Position numbers and translations under genes: made by a program
Shown: piece after piece, positions 52,081 through 61,212 of the stretch
Numbering within the stretch: the first letter of the stretch is position 1
Layout of the letters: each line of letters starts with the position of its first letter
Notes under the pieces: generated by a model
The model's input: the letters and a program-made list of their open reading frames with translations, nothing else
Databases searched by the model: none
What the model was told of the DNA's origin: nothing
Source: Actinomycetota bacterium
Lineage (GTDB): Bacteria > Actinomycetota > Actinomycetes > Nanopelagicales > Nanopelagicaceae
Direction of reading: 5' to 3'
Assembly (NCBI GenBank): GCA_016870715.1
Contig: VGAL01000002.1
Coordinates: forward strand, 34,204-98,203
DNA: 64,000 nt

Positions 52081-52110
52081 CTTGCAACAATCGGGTTATT
52101 AAGCCCCAAG

Positions 52111-53325
52111 TTAAGCCATAGCCTTCTTAAGATTCTCATCAATTGCAGCGAGGAACTCTTGGGTATTGAGCCACGGAGCATCTTTGCTGATCAGTAACGC
52201 TAGATCCTTGGTCATCTTCCCTTGCTCGACGGTCTGCACACATACCTTCTCGAGCGTGTCAGCAAATTGCGCAAGCTCTGGATTGTTATCAAGTTTTGCG
52301 CGATGAGCCAAACCACGTGTCCATGCAAATATTGATGCGATGGGATTAGTAGATGTTGCCTTACCTGCTTGGTGATCGCGGTAGTGGCGAGTGACCGTGC
52401 CGTGAGCCGCTTCAGATTCAACTGTCTTTCCATCGGGAGTCATCAACACCGATGTCATAAGACCGAGTGATCCATACCCTTGTGCGACAGTATCCGATTG
52501 AACATCTCCATCGTAGTTCTTACATGCCCAGACGTAACCACCCTCCCATCGAAGCGAGGTCGCCACCATGTCATCAATCAATCGATGGTCATATTCGATA
52601 CCTGCTGCTTGGAATTGGCTCTTAAATTCACTCTCGTAGATTTCAGCAAAAATATCTTTGAAGCGTCCATCGTATGCCTTCAAAATGGTGTTCTTCGTAG
52701 ATAGATATACCGGATACTTTCGAGCTAAGCCATAGTTCATAGAGGCGCGTGCGAAATCACGGATTGAATCGTCAAGGTTGTACATCGTCATCGCTACACC
52801 AGAGCCTGGGAAATCAAAGACATTGAATTCCATCGGCTTAGAGCCGTCGGCGGGAGTGAAAGTGACCGTCAACTTTCCTGGACCTGGGACTTTGAAGTCA
52901 GTCGCACGATATTGGTCACCGAAAGCGTGGCGGCCAATAACAATTGGCTTAGTCCAATGTGGGATGAGGCGTGGCACGTTGCTGATGATGATCGGTTCGC
53001 GGAAGATGACGCCACCAAGGATGTTACGAATGGTGCCGTTAGGTGATTTCCACATGCTCTTTAAATTAAATTCTTTGACACGAGCCTCATCTGGCGTAAT
53101 AGTCGCGCACTTCACGCCGACGCCATGCTTTTTAATTGCATGAGCGCTATCTACAGTGACCTGATCGTCAGTAGCGTCGCGATGTTCGATACCAAGATCG
53201 TAGTATTCAAGATTGACATCAAGGTAAGGCAGAATAAGTTGATCTTTGATGAATTGCCAAATAATCCTGGTCATCTCATCACCATCAAGTTCGACTACGG
53301 TTCCCGTCACTTTAATTTTTGACAT
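52111..53325 (-). CDS. icd: NADP-dependent isocitrate dehydrogenase
   Basis: 404 residues of the homodimeric, eukaryote-like subfamily: [12 protein letters not shown] at the N-terminus, [12 protein letters not shown] (substrate serine and arginine) and [10 protein letters not shown] with [12 protein letters not shown], where the latter favours NADP. Oxidises isocitrate to 2-oxoglutarate in the TCA cycle. The ATG at 53325 has AAGGAAGG about nine bases upstream. Twenty bases after mdh, so mdh-icd is an operon. Confidence 0.95.
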   Translation of the reverse strand: MSKIKVTGTVVELDGDEMTRIIWQFIKDQLILPYLDVNLEYYDLGIEHRDATDDQVTVDSAHAIKKHGVGVKCATITPDEARVKEFNLKSMWKSPNGTIRNILGGVIFREPIIISNVPRLIPHWTKPIVIGRHAFGDQYRATDFKVPGPGKLTVTFTPADGSKPMEFNVFDFPGSGVAMTMYNLDDSIRDFARASMNYGLARKYPVYLSTKNTILKAYDGRFKDIFAEIYESEFKSQFQAAGIEYDHRLIDDMVATSLRWEGGYVWACKNYDGDVQSDTVAQGYGSLGLMTSVLMTPDGKTVESEAAHGTVTRHYRDHQAGKATSTNPIASIFAWTRGLAHRAKLDNNPELAQFADTLEKVCVQTVEQGKMTKDLALLISKDAPWLNTQEFLAAIDENLKKAMA

Positions 53326-53344
53326 TATTTGATTACCTTCCTTA

Positions 53345-54295
53345 TTAAAGATTCTTAACATCTGCTTGTTTGGCGCGGACCGCTTCGGCAGCTACTTTCA
53401 ACTCAGCCAATTCACTATCGGTGAGCTTGGTTTCTACCACGCGCTTAATACCGGTTTTGCCGATCTCAGCTTCGACGCCAAGATATACGCCAGAAATGCC
53501 ATATTCGCCGTTGACCCATGCACATACCGGCATGATCGCACCCGAATCTTCGATAACTGCCTTCGCCATTCGAGCAGCTGCAGCCGATGGTGCGTAATAG
53601 GCAGAACCGGTTTTTAGCAGAGCCACAATTTCGGCGCCGCCATTTCGAGTTTTCACGACTAATTCTTCGATATCAGCTGCAGAGAGTAATTCACTTAACG
53701 GTTTCCCATTGACGCGACAACGACTGGGAACAGGAACCATAGTGTCTCCATGCGATCCAAGAGTAAGAGTCTCGACATCGCTTACTTTTACACCGAGTTT
53801 TGTTGCGACAAAGTTTGTAAAGCGCGCGGTGTCAAGCATTCCTGCTTGGCCCATAACGCGGTTGTAAGGAAAAGCAGATGCAATTTGTGCCAACGCTGTC
53901 ATCTCATCGAGTGGATTGGAGACCACGATAATGACCGCACTAGGGCTATGTTTAGCTACATTCTCCGCAACGCCACGAACGATTCCGGCATTGACTCCGA
54001 GTAAGTCCATTCGACTCATGCCTGGCTTGCGCGGTAAACCCGCGGTAATTACTACGACATCAGAGTTCGCAGTCTTTTCATATCCAGCGCCATCTGGAGT
54101 TGTGGTAGCACCAATCATCAGCGTCTCAAATCCTTCGATGGAACGAGATTGATTGATATCAAGGGCTAGACCCTCAGGCTTTCCCTCAACGATGTCGGTA
54201 AGGATTACCTCATCAAAAATGTTGTACTCGGCTAATCGAAGTGCGGTTGTTGAACCATAAAAACCAGCTCCGACCACTGTGACACGACCTGCCAT
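53345..54295 (-). CDS. mdh: Malate dehydrogenase (LDH-like type)
   Basis: 316 residues with NAD loop [25 protein letters not shown] (substrate arginines), VSNPLDEM and the catalytic GSHGDTMVP. The arginine in [10 protein letters not shown], rather than glutamine, marks malate over lactate. The ATG at 54295 gives the typical length; a TTG at 54325 would add residues across the upstream palindromes. Its leader carries two 12-base palindromes. Followed by icd. Confidence 0.93.
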   Translation of the reverse strand: MAGRVTVVGAGFYGSTTALRLAEYNIFDEVILTDIVEGKPEGLALDINQSRSIEGFETLMIGATTTPDGAGYEKTANSDVVVITAGLPRKPGMSRMDLLGVNAGIVRGVAENVAKHSPSAVIIVVSNPLDEMTALAQIASAFPYNRVMGQAGMLDTARFTNFVATKLGVKVSDVETLTLGSHGDTMVPVPSRCRVNGKPLSELLSAADIEELVVKTRNGGAEIVALLKTGSAYYAPSAAAARMAKAVIEDSGAIMPVCAWVNGEYGISGVYLGVEAEIGKTGIKRVVETKLTDSELAELKVAAEAVRAKQADVKNL

Positions 54296-54297
54296 GC

Positions 54298-54326
54298 TTG
54301 GGGCCCCAATCTCTCTTGATATCAAG
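54298..54326. promoter_or_regulatory. Two perfect 12-base palindromes in the leader of mdh
   Basis: TTGGGGCCCCAA (54298-54309) and CTTGATATCAAG (54315-54326), five bases apart, with centres 17 bases apart. A TAGAGT hexamer on the minus strand at 54330-54335 could be the -10 box, putting the transcription start inside the second palindrome. They could be operators or an mRNA hairpin covering the ribosome site of mdh. Confidence 0.55.
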
Positions 54327-54352
54327 ATAACTCTACCGCTGGCGCGAAGTTG

Positions 54353-54577
54353 CTACGGCAGTACTAATGCCAGCGCCAGCAGCGCCAATGCGAGCGTTGC
54401 GAGAGAGGCAACGTCGCTCAGATCGCTCCGCCAGGGAGTCCGTTTGCCCCGCTGAAGATGGGCCAGAAGCGCCATGAGAGCCAGGCCGGCAGCGAGAACC
54501 AAGGCGCCTACCCGTACAGAGAGGAGCACGCTCATTGTGGTTGAGAGCGCCACCAGAATGAGGGCAACTGTGCTCAT
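54353..54577 (-). CDS. DUF3017 small membrane protein
   Basis: 74 residues: two or three hydrophobic segments (about 4-20, 24-42, 55-73) joined by a basic loop [11 protein letters not shown]. Size and place directly after folD, with a four-base overlap at the ATG, match the actinobacterial DUF3017 family. Function unknown. It ends 58 bases before the mdh start. Confidence 0.78.
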   Translation of the reverse strand: MSTVALILVALSTTMSVLLSVRVGALVLAAGLALMALLAHLQRGKRTPWRSDLSDVASLATLALALLALALVLP

Positions 54578-55416
54578 ATGTGGGATCGCTCCGCCGCCTC
54601 AACCACATTGGTCAACAACATCGCGCGGGTCATCGGACCGACTCCACCCGGCATCGGCGCAAAAAAACCCGCACGATTGCGCACATCTGGATGGACATCA
54701 CCGAGTAATCCAGATTCAGTTCGGGTGATTCCCACATCAAGTACTGCAGCGCCAGCTTTGATATTTTCCGCGGTAATGAAGTGTGCTTTACCTAATGCGG
54801 CGATGACAATATCTGCACGTAGCAAATGTGAATGCAAGTCAACAGTTGCCGAATGGGTAACAGTGACTGTCGCGCTCTCCCGCTTGCGCGATAACAGCAA
54901 TCCCAGCGGCCTACCCACTGTAAGTCCGCGTCCGACCACTACAACCTCGGCGCCGTTGAGTCTGACCCGATATCGCGCAAGGAGTTCGACAATTCCACGT
55001 GGCGTACAGGGCAGCGGCGCAGGTTGATCAAGAACTAATTTCCCAAGATTGAGCGGATGTAATCCATCTGCATCCTTGGCAGGATCAATCTCTTCGAGTA
55101 TCGCGTTGGCATCGATCCCTTTGGGTAGCGGTAACTGCACGATGTATCCGGTGCATTCAGGGGCTCCGTTGAGATCTCGTAGCGCAGCGCGAATATCGTT
55201 GAAGGTTGCGCTCGCTGGTAATTCCACTCGAATCGAATGGATACCAACTTCGGCGCAATCCTTATGTTTACCGCCTACATATGCATGTGATCCTGGATCA
55301 TCACCGACAAGTACTGTTCCCAGTCCTGGCTTTGCCTTGAGAGTTTTAACTCGAGCAGCGAGCTCTTCCTTAATTTCGTGGGCAACCTGCTTGCCATCAA
55401 GGATCATCGCGCTCAT
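54574..55416 (-). CDS. folD: Methylenetetrahydrofolate dehydrogenase / cyclohydrolase
   Basis: 280 residues. [20 protein letters not shown] holds the catalytic tyrosine and lysine; [13 protein letters not shown] and [17 protein letters not shown] (NADP site) follow. Interconverts methylene-, methenyl- and formyl-THF; formyl-THF feeds PurH and PurN encoded upstream. The ATG at 55416 has TAGACT six bases before it. Followed by the DUF3017 gene with overlap. Confidence 0.95.
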   Translation of the reverse strand: MSAMILDGKQVAHEIKEELAARVKTLKAKPGLGTVLVGDDPGSHAYVGGKHKDCAEVGIHSIRVELPASATFNDIRAALRDLNGAPECTGYIVQLPLPKGIDANAILEEIDPAKDADGLHPLNLGKLVLDQPAPLPCTPRGIVELLARYRVRLNGAEVVVVGRGLTVGRPLGLLLSRKRESATVTVTHSATVDLHSHLLRADIVIAALGKAHFITAENIKAGAAVLDVGITRTESGLLGDVHPDVRNRAGFFAPMPGGVGPMTRAMLLTNVVEAAERSHI

Positions 55417-55422
55417 GGCAGA

Positions 55423-55428
55423 AGTCTA
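55423..55428 (-). promoter_or_regulatory. Leaderless-type -10 element of folD
   Basis: TAGACT on the minus strand, six bases before the ATG at 55416, in the 31-base gap after purH. Confidence 0.45.
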
Positions 55429-55447
55429 ACCGGCTTTTACCTCTCAA

Positions 55448-56986
55448 TTAGGCATGGGCAAAGTGGCGAACGCCGGTGAAATACATGGTTACTCCTGCTT
55501 TTTCGACTGCTGCAATCACCTCTTCGTCGCGAACGCTCCCACCTGGTTGCACAATTGCCGTTACGCCGCCATCAATCAAAATTTCTACACCATCAGCAAA
55601 TGGAAAGAATGCATCGCTTGCTGCATAACTGCCCTTCGAACGTTCGCCAGCTCGGGTGATTGCTAACCGCGCTGAATCAACTCGATTGACTTGTCCCATT
55701 CCTATCCCCACAGCCGCGCCATCTTTGGCTAGCAAGATCGCATTACTCTTCACAGAACGAACGCTCCGCCAGGCAAATTCAAGATCGGCAAGCTCTTGTC
55801 CGGAAAGTGCCCTGCCGGCTACCAATTTCCAATTATCTGCCTTATCGCCTTCGCCATTGACGCGATCGAAATTCTGAACAAGAAGACCGCCGTCGATATG
55901 ACGAAGTTCTCGATCGGCATTGACTGGCTCTACTTTAAGAATTCGAATTGAGGGCTTCTGCTTCAATATCTCAAGCGCTGCATCTTCGAAGTCATGCGCG
56001 GCAATCACTTCGGTGAAGACTTCGGATACTCGCTCTGCCATTTCGCGAGTCACGATGCGATTGGCTGCGATGACACCACCGAAAGCTGAGACGGGATCAC
56101 AACTATGGGCCCGTTGATACGCCTCGCTAATTGATTGGCCGATTGCAATTCCACACGGGTTGGTATGTTTGATGATGGCTACAGCTGGCGCCTGATGATC
56201 ATGAGCTGCTCGCCACGCGGCCTCAATATCCACGTAATTGTTATAGGACATTTCTTTTCCGTGGAGGACAACTGCATTCGCTAGCCCTGAAGTATTTCCG
56301 CTCTCTGAATAAAGAGTTGCGCCTTGATGTGGATTTTCGCCGTACCGTAGCGTCCGAATCTTGGTAAAACTCTCTCCTACCCAATCAGGACTCTCTTCTT
56401 GCGATTGTTCGCCTAGCCATCTCGCCACCGCAATGTCATAACTAGCTGTTGCACGGAATGCAGCAAGCGCTAGGCCTTCTCGCTCTGCCAACGTGGTACC
56501 ACCGCTCTTCAGCGCATCGATAATGATTGGATATTGAGAGATGCTCGAGACCACAGCAACGCTCTGATGGTTTTTGGCTGCGCCACGAATCATGCTCGGA
56601 CCGCCAATATCTATCTGCTCGATACATTGATCAACGCTGGCGCCACTGTGCACTGTTTCAGCAAAGGGATAGAGGCTCACCACTACTAAATCAAATGGGG
56701 CAATGCCAAGATCACGCAATTGTTCACCATGACCGGTTAATCGAAGATCAGCCAATATTCCAGCGTGTATCACCGGATGGAGAGTCTTCACTCTCCCATC
56801 GAGTGACTCAGGAAATCCAGTTAACTCCTCTACTCGCACAACGGGAATTCCACTTTTTTCAATAGTTGATGCGGTGCTGCCGGTGGAGACAATCTCTACT
56901 CCGTTTTGATGCAACTCCCGAGCGAATTCAATCAAGCCACCCTTGTCATACACGCTCACTAGAGCTCGCTTAATGGGCTTTCGCAT
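55448..56986 (-). CDS. purH: Bifunctional AICAR transformylase / IMP cyclohydrolase
   Basis: 512 residues. The MGS-like cyclohydrolase domain (about 1-145) starts [11 protein letters not shown] and has STGSTAS; the transformylase domain follows with [15 protein letters not shown] and the DAFFPF element. It makes the last two steps to IMP. The ATG at 56986 shares one base with the purN stop (TGATG); a GTG three bases upstream is the alternative. Coupled to purN. Confidence 0.95.
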   Translation of the reverse strand: MRKPIKRALVSVYDKGGLIEFARELHQNGVEIVSTGSTASTIEKSGIPVVRVEELTGFPESLDGRVKTLHPVIHAGILADLRLTGHGEQLRDLGIAPFDLVVVSLYPFAETVHSGASVDQCIEQIDIGGPSMIRGAAKNHQSVAVVSSISQYPIIIDALKSGGTTLAEREGLALAAFRATASYDIAVARWLGEQSQEESPDWVGESFTKIRTLRYGENPHQGATLYSESGNTSGLANAVVLHGKEMSYNNYVDIEAAWRAAHDHQAPAVAIIKHTNPCGIAIGQSISEAYQRAHSCDPVSAFGGVIAANRIVTREMAERVSEVFTEVIAAHDFEDAALEILKQKPSIRILKVEPVNADRELRHIDGGLLVQNFDRVNGEGDKADNWKLVAGRALSGQELADLEFAWRSVRSVKSNAILLAKDGAAVGIGMGQVNRVDSARLAITRAGERSKGSYAASDAFFPFADGVEILIDGGVTAIVQPGGSVRDEEVIAAVEKAGVTMYFTGVRHFAHA

Positions 56987-57597
56987 CACATCCCCTTCTC
57001 GGCCAAGACCAGGCTAAGTATGCCAGCGACAATCATTTCTCTCTCAAGCTCCTTGATTCGATTATGGAGCGCCTCTTCACTCTCTCCCGACATAATCGTC
57101 AATCTTCGTTGTGCAATGATCTCTCCAGTATCCACCCCTGCATCGATGTGGTGGAGTGTGCAGCCACTTTCGTGCACCCCAGCAGTAAGGGCATCGCGCA
57201 CCGCATATGCACCGGGAAATGCTGGCAAGAGCGAGGGATGTGTGTTGATGATACGAAAAGTATTTACAAATGTTGGCGAGAGAATTTTCATGAAGCCAGC
57301 GCTGACCACTAACCAGGGATCTACACTTGTAATCGCCCTCTCTAACTCCTTTTCCCATGCGCCGCGTTGGTCTCCACTTCGAAAAGGTACGAGCTCGGTT
57401 GGCACCTTTGCCGCTCTAGCTCTGCGGAAAATGCCAGCCTCTGGAATTTCGCTAATTACTCGTGCGATTTTTATATGTTCGTAGAGAGCGCCAGTTGGTT
57501 CTGTCGCTGCGTCGATGAGAGCTTGCGCGACACTTCCCTCACCCGATGCGAGGATGACAATGGATTTCTTCCCATTAATACTCAGCGGGGCCCCCAT
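56986..57597 (-). CDS. purN: Phosphoribosylglycinamide formyltransferase
   Basis: 203 residues, GART of the formyl-THF type: [16 protein letters not shown] at the N-terminus, [12 protein letters not shown] (Asn and His of the active site) and [13 protein letters not shown] (the catalytic aspartate). Adds the first formyl group in purine synthesis. It overlaps the upstream membrane gene by 16 bases and is followed by purH. Confidence 0.95.
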   Translation of the reverse strand: MGAPLSINGKKSIVILASGEGSVAQALIDAATEPTGALYEHIKIARVISEIPEAGIFRRARAAKVPTELVPFRSGDQRGAWEKELERAITSVDPWLVVSAGFMKILSPTFVNTFRIINTHPSLLPAFPGAYAVRDALTAGVHESGCTLHHIDAGVDTGEIIAQRRLTIMSGESEEALHNRIKELEREMIVAGILSLVLAEKGM

Positions 57598-58691
57598 TTG
57601 TCATATGCAACCTTAAGACCCATTCCAGCCGAGATTTGCAATAAGAAAAGTGCAGGGAATTGCCAGAGTGATGGACCGATAGTGTTTAGCGAACCTCCTA
57701 ATAAGGTGCCATTGCTCAACCAGGTGAGCAAGAAGATGATGAAAGTGAGGATGAGTGGAAAGATAAGGTAACCAAAGCGCATCTGACTTAATGAAGTTCG
57801 TTTGAGAATGGTCATCACGAAGACCCCAGCACCAATTCCAATGAGCGCTCCGAGATATAAGTAGGGGTGGGTCTGCCTTGGAATCGCCCCCAGTAACGGA
57901 AAGACAGGTATCTCATTGAGTTGATGGAAACCAGGGGAAATTAAGGTGCCACTTCCAAGAGCGAAACCGCTTCCCAACAGATAAGAGAGCGCCGAGATCG
58001 CCATATTTGGCAAGGTGAGAATCGAAAGTACGGTGAGCAAGATGCCACCGATAATTCCGGCATCCAGAACCGCGTAGAGATTGCGAACTACCGAGAAATG
58101 AAAGGCCAAGGAAATCGAATAGAAGAGCGAACCTATCCCTAAGAGTCCACCAATGACGATGATAGAAATTCGTGTCAGATCTCGGAGCAGTGAGGGCGTA
58201 CCTGAAGGGACGACTAAGGTGAACTCTGCGACGACAATAAGTGCAATAACAATTAGTGGAGCCCACCACCAGCGCGGTTGCACATCTGGTGAACGTGAGC
58301 CGAGGCTCGCGATGATCATAATCAACGTATAAGTGAAAAATAACCCAATCAAACTCTGTCGTTGTTTTGCATTTAATGCTCGTGCGCTATCGAATTGACG
58401 ATGTAGTCGATTGAGCGCCCCACGAAAGGCGATAAAGGGAAAAATCAGCGCACCAAGGGGAAGGAAACTCAAAACCCCAGGAATACCGCTGGGTGGTAAG
58501 GCGAGCGAAAAGGTGAGGTGATGTGCTCCTAACCAGACCCAGAAAGCCCCACGTAGCGCATCGCTCATCTCGCCACTGAGCGAACCGGCTGTTGCCCATG
58601 CAATGAGCACAACAAGTGCCAGTGGAAGGAAGGTGGAGAGCGCAGCGCGCACTCCTTCTGAAGCGCCAGCAATGAGCGGGCGCGCCATCAT
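57582..58691 (-). CDS. Multi-pass membrane protein between sucD and purN (DUF6350-like)
   Basis: 369 residues with about ten hydrophobic segments and short loops, no recognisable catalytic motif. Actinobacteria commonly encode a DUF6350 protein at exactly this place between sucD and purN, and length and hydrophobicity agree. Function unknown. The ATG at 58691 shares one base with the sucD stop (TAATG), a second ATG follows at once. It links TCA and purine genes into one long unit. Confidence 0.75.
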   Translation of the reverse strand: MMARPLIAGASEGVRAALSTFLPLALVVLIAWATAGSLSGEMSDALRGAFWVWLGAHHLTFSLALPPSGIPGVLSFLPLGALIFPFIAFRGALNRLHRQFDSARALNAKQRQSLIGLFFTYTLIMIIASLGSRSPDVQPRWWWAPLIVIALIVVAEFTLVVPSGTPSLLRDLTRISIIVIGGLLGIGSLFYSISLAFHFSVVRNLYAVLDAGIIGGILLTVLSILTLPNMAISALSYLLGSGFALGSGTLISPGFHQLNEIPVFPLLGAIPRQTHPYLYLGALIGIGAGVFVMTILKRTSLSQMRFGYLIFPLILTFIIFLLTWLSNGTLLGGSLNTIGPSLWQFPALFLLQISAGMGLKVAYDKWGPR

Positions 58692-59572
58692 TAGCGTCCG
58701 AGGATGGAGCGGAGTAGTTGTGCACTCTCCGATGGCGTTACACCAACGCGAACGCCAACTGCCTCAAGCGCATCTCGCTTTGCCGATGCCGTGCCAGAAG
58801 ATCCCGAGACGATTGCACCTGCATGACCCATCGTCTTGCCCTCCGGAGCAGTGAAGCCAGCAACATATCCAACAACGGGCTTGGTTACATACTCTTTAAT
58901 GAAAGCTGCTGCACGTTCTTCGGCATCGCCACCAATTTCACCAATCATGACGATTGCTTCAGTCTTCGGATCATCTTGGAAGGCGCGAAGAGAATCGATA
59001 TGGGTGGTGCCAATCACTGGATCGCCACCAATACCTACTGCGGTGGAGAATCCGATATCGCGAAGTTCGTACATCATCTGATAGGTGAGGGTTCCTGATT
59101 TGGAAACCAATCCAATCGGCCCACTACCCGTGATATCTGCCGGAATGATTCCCACATTCGATTCACCTGGAGTGATTAAGCCGGGGCAATTCGGACCAAT
59201 AATTCGAGTAGTGCCTTTGCTCTGCGCATAGGCGACAAATTGCGTCGAATCGTGAACGGGAATCCCCTCGGTAATCACCACCGCAAGTGGCACCTGTGCA
59301 TCAACTGCATCGATTACTGCTGCTTTGGTGAACTTTGCAGGGACGAAGATAACGGAGACATTTGCTCCAGTAGCTGCGACCGCTTCCTTAGCAGAATTGA
59401 AGACTGGAAGGCTCGTGCCATCCATATCAACGCTCTGGCCACCCTTACCCGGTGTCACACCACCGACAATGTTGGTACCTGACTTGAGCATTCGCTTTGT
59501 ATGTTTCGTTCCTTCAGAACCCGTCATGCCATGGACGATGACGCGACTATCTTTATTGAGGAAGATGCTCAT
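58691..59572 (-). CDS. sucD: Succinyl-CoA synthetase alpha subunit
   Basis: 293 residues: CoA-binding Rossmann domain ([25 protein letters not shown]), [13 protein letters not shown], and the phosphorylated histidine in [10 protein letters not shown]. With SucC it makes ATP or GTP from succinyl-CoA; succinyl-CoA also comes from the mutase here and feeds DapD. Start shares one base with the sucC stop (TAATG). Confidence 0.96.
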   Translation of the reverse strand: MSIFLNKDSRVIVHGMTGSEGTKHTKRMLKSGTNIVGGVTPGKGGQSVDMDGTSLPVFNSAKEAVAATGANVSVIFVPAKFTKAAVIDAVDAQVPLAVVITEGIPVHDSTQFVAYAQSKGTTRIIGPNCPGLITPGESNVGIIPADITGSGPIGLVSKSGTLTYQMMYELRDIGFSTAVGIGGDPVIGTTHIDSLRAFQDDPKTEAIVMIGEIGGDAEERAAAFIKEYVTKPVVGYVAGFTAPEGKTMGHAGAIVSGSSGTASAKRDALEAVGVRVGVTPSESAQLLRSILGR

Positions 59573-60735
59573 TATTTAGCCGCCAATTCTGCGGCGCGTG
59601 CAGCTGCGCCATCCATAGTCTCAGCTTGTTCGACAAGAGGGTGATTGGCCTCTTTCAAAATCCGGCGCCCCTCGAGAACATTATTTCCATCGAGGCGAAC
59701 CACAATGGGTTTCGTTGCTTTGTTGCCCAACATCTCGAGCGCCTGGATAATTCCATTGGCAACTGCATCGCATGCAGTGATGCCACCAAAGACGTTGACG
59801 AAAACGCACTTCACATCTTTATCATTCAAAATAATCGAGAGTCCATCAGCCATGACTTGAGCAGATGCGCCCCCACCGATATCGAGGAAGTTGGCAGGCT
59901 TCATGCCACCAAATTTCTCACCTGCGTATGCCACAACATCGAGCGTGCTCATCACAAGACCGGCGCCATTCCCAATAATTCCCACTTGACCATCTAGTTT
60001 TACGTAATTGAGATCTTTCTCTTTCGCGAGGGCCTCGAGTGGATTTGTTGAAGCGTGATCAACGAGCGCCTCATGATCTGGATGACGAAATCCCGCATTG
60101 TCATCGAGTGTGACCTTGCCATCGAGAGCGATAACCCGACCATCCTCAGTCTTCACTAGCGGGTTCACTTCAACCAACGTTGCATCTTCAGCGACAAAAC
60201 ATGCCCAGAGTTTGACCAAAACATCGGCTACCTGTTTCTGCACATCGCTGGGGAATTGCGCCTGCTGTGCAATGGATTGGGCGAGCGCAGCATCGATGCC
60301 CTTTGCTGGGTCGATATGGACTTTCGCTAATTTCTCAGGGGTTTCGTGCGCTACCTGTTCGATATCCATGCCGCCAGCAACTGATGCCATGACAAGAAAG
60401 GAGCGCGCCGCTCGATCTAGGAGAATCGCTAGGTAGTACTCCTCTTTGATAGGTGCAGCTTGGGCAATCATTACTTTATGTACGGTGTGACCTTTGATAT
60501 CCATTCCAAGGATTGCTTCCGCTTTAGCGAATGCATCATCAGGATCAGTAGCAAGTTTCACGCCGCCTGCTTTCCCGCGGCCACCAATCTTCACCTGCGC
60601 CTTGACGACAACCTTGCCACCCATTCCAGCAGCGGCGCGCTTTGCCTCATGAGGTGTCGTTGCGACTTTGCCTGCAAGAACCGGAATTCCATGTGCCTCG
60701 AATAAATCGCGCGCTTGATACTCGAAAAGATCCAC
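59572..60735 (-). CDS. sucC: Succinyl-CoA synthetase beta subunit
   Basis: 387 residues from the GTG at 60735. [18 protein letters not shown] is the standard start; ATP-grasp follows with [12 protein letters not shown], and the C-terminal domain has [13 protein letters not shown] and VFVNVFGGI. The GTG has GAGAGG eight bases upstream and gives the usual length, so the longer frame to 60813, which would overlap the mutase subunit, is rejected. It follows the B12 subunit by 47 bases. Confidence 0.95.
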   Translation of the reverse strand: MDLFEYQARDLFEAHGIPVLAGKVATTPHEAKRAAAGMGGKVVVKAQVKIGGRGKAGGVKLATDPDDAFAKAEAILGMDIKGHTVHKVMIAQAAPIKEEYYLAILLDRAARSFLVMASVAGGMDIEQVAHETPEKLAKVHIDPAKGIDAALAQSIAQQAQFPSDVQKQVADVLVKLWACFVAEDATLVEVNPLVKTEDGRVIALDGKVTLDDNAGFRHPDHEALVDHASTNPLEALAKEKDLNYVKLDGQVGIIGNGAGLVMSTLDVVAYAGEKFGGMKPANFLDIGGGASAQVMADGLSIILNDKDVKCVFVNVFGGITACDAVANGIIQALEMLGNKATKPIVVRLDGNNVLEGRRILKEANHPLVEQAETMDGAAARAAELAAK

Positions 60736-60782
60736 TACTTCTACCTCTCGCTTCAGACACCTCTGGAATTGCTCGTGTAATC

Positions 60783-61175
60783 CTAGCGATGACCAACTGC
60801 CTCTTTGACCCAATCGGCAATCTCGTTGGTGGACGCGCCTGAAGTGAAAATCTTGGCTACGCCTAACGCGCTCAATTCCTTAATGTCATCATCGGGAATA
60901 ACCCCACCACCGAAGACGAGAATCTTCCGATCTCCGAGAAGCTCCATGATTCGTCGGAAGAGAGTGAGGTGGGCCCCGGAAAGAATCGAAAGACCAATTG
61001 CATCGGCATCTTCTTGAATGGCGGTGGTGACTATCTCTTCTGGACTCTGGTGAAGACCGGTGTAGATCACCTCGCACCCTGCATCACGGAGGGTTCGCGC
61101 CACTACCTTCGCGCCGCGATCATGGCCATCAAGGCCAGCCTTCGCGACCACTACTCGGATTGGCCTACTTCCCAT
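60783..61175 (-). CDS. mutA: Methylmalonyl-CoA mutase B12-binding subunit
   Basis: 130 residues, only the flavodoxin-like cobalamin domain. The DxHxxG motif is D16-G17-H18-D19-R20-G21, with His18 as lower cobalt ligand; GLSILSGAH and [10 protein letters not shown] complete the tail-binding site. It must pair with the catalytic subunit at 45.9-47.4 kb. Because it stands just before sucC-sucD, its product succinyl-CoA is handled by the next genes. The ATG at 61175 begins the domain; CACGGT six bases upstream is a near-match to the leaderless signal. ATGs at 61235 and 61277 are possible but overlap pcrA. Confidence 0.87.
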   Translation of the reverse strand: MGSRPIRVVVAKAGLDGHDRGAKVVARTLRDAGCEVIYTGLHQSPEEIVTTAIQEDADAIGLSILSGAHLTLFRRIMELLGDRKILVFGGGVIPDDDIKELSALGVAKIFTSGASTNEIADWVKEAVGHR

Positions 61176-61181
61176 AGCGCT

Positions 61182-61187
61182 ACCGTG
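61182..61187 (-). promoter_or_regulatory. Weaker leaderless-type -10 element of the B12 subunit gene
   Basis: CACGGT on the minus strand, one mismatch from TACGGT, six bases before the ATG at 61175. Confidence 0.3.
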
Positions 61188-61212
61188 CCACGCACTCAGC
61201 CTTGGCGCCAAA

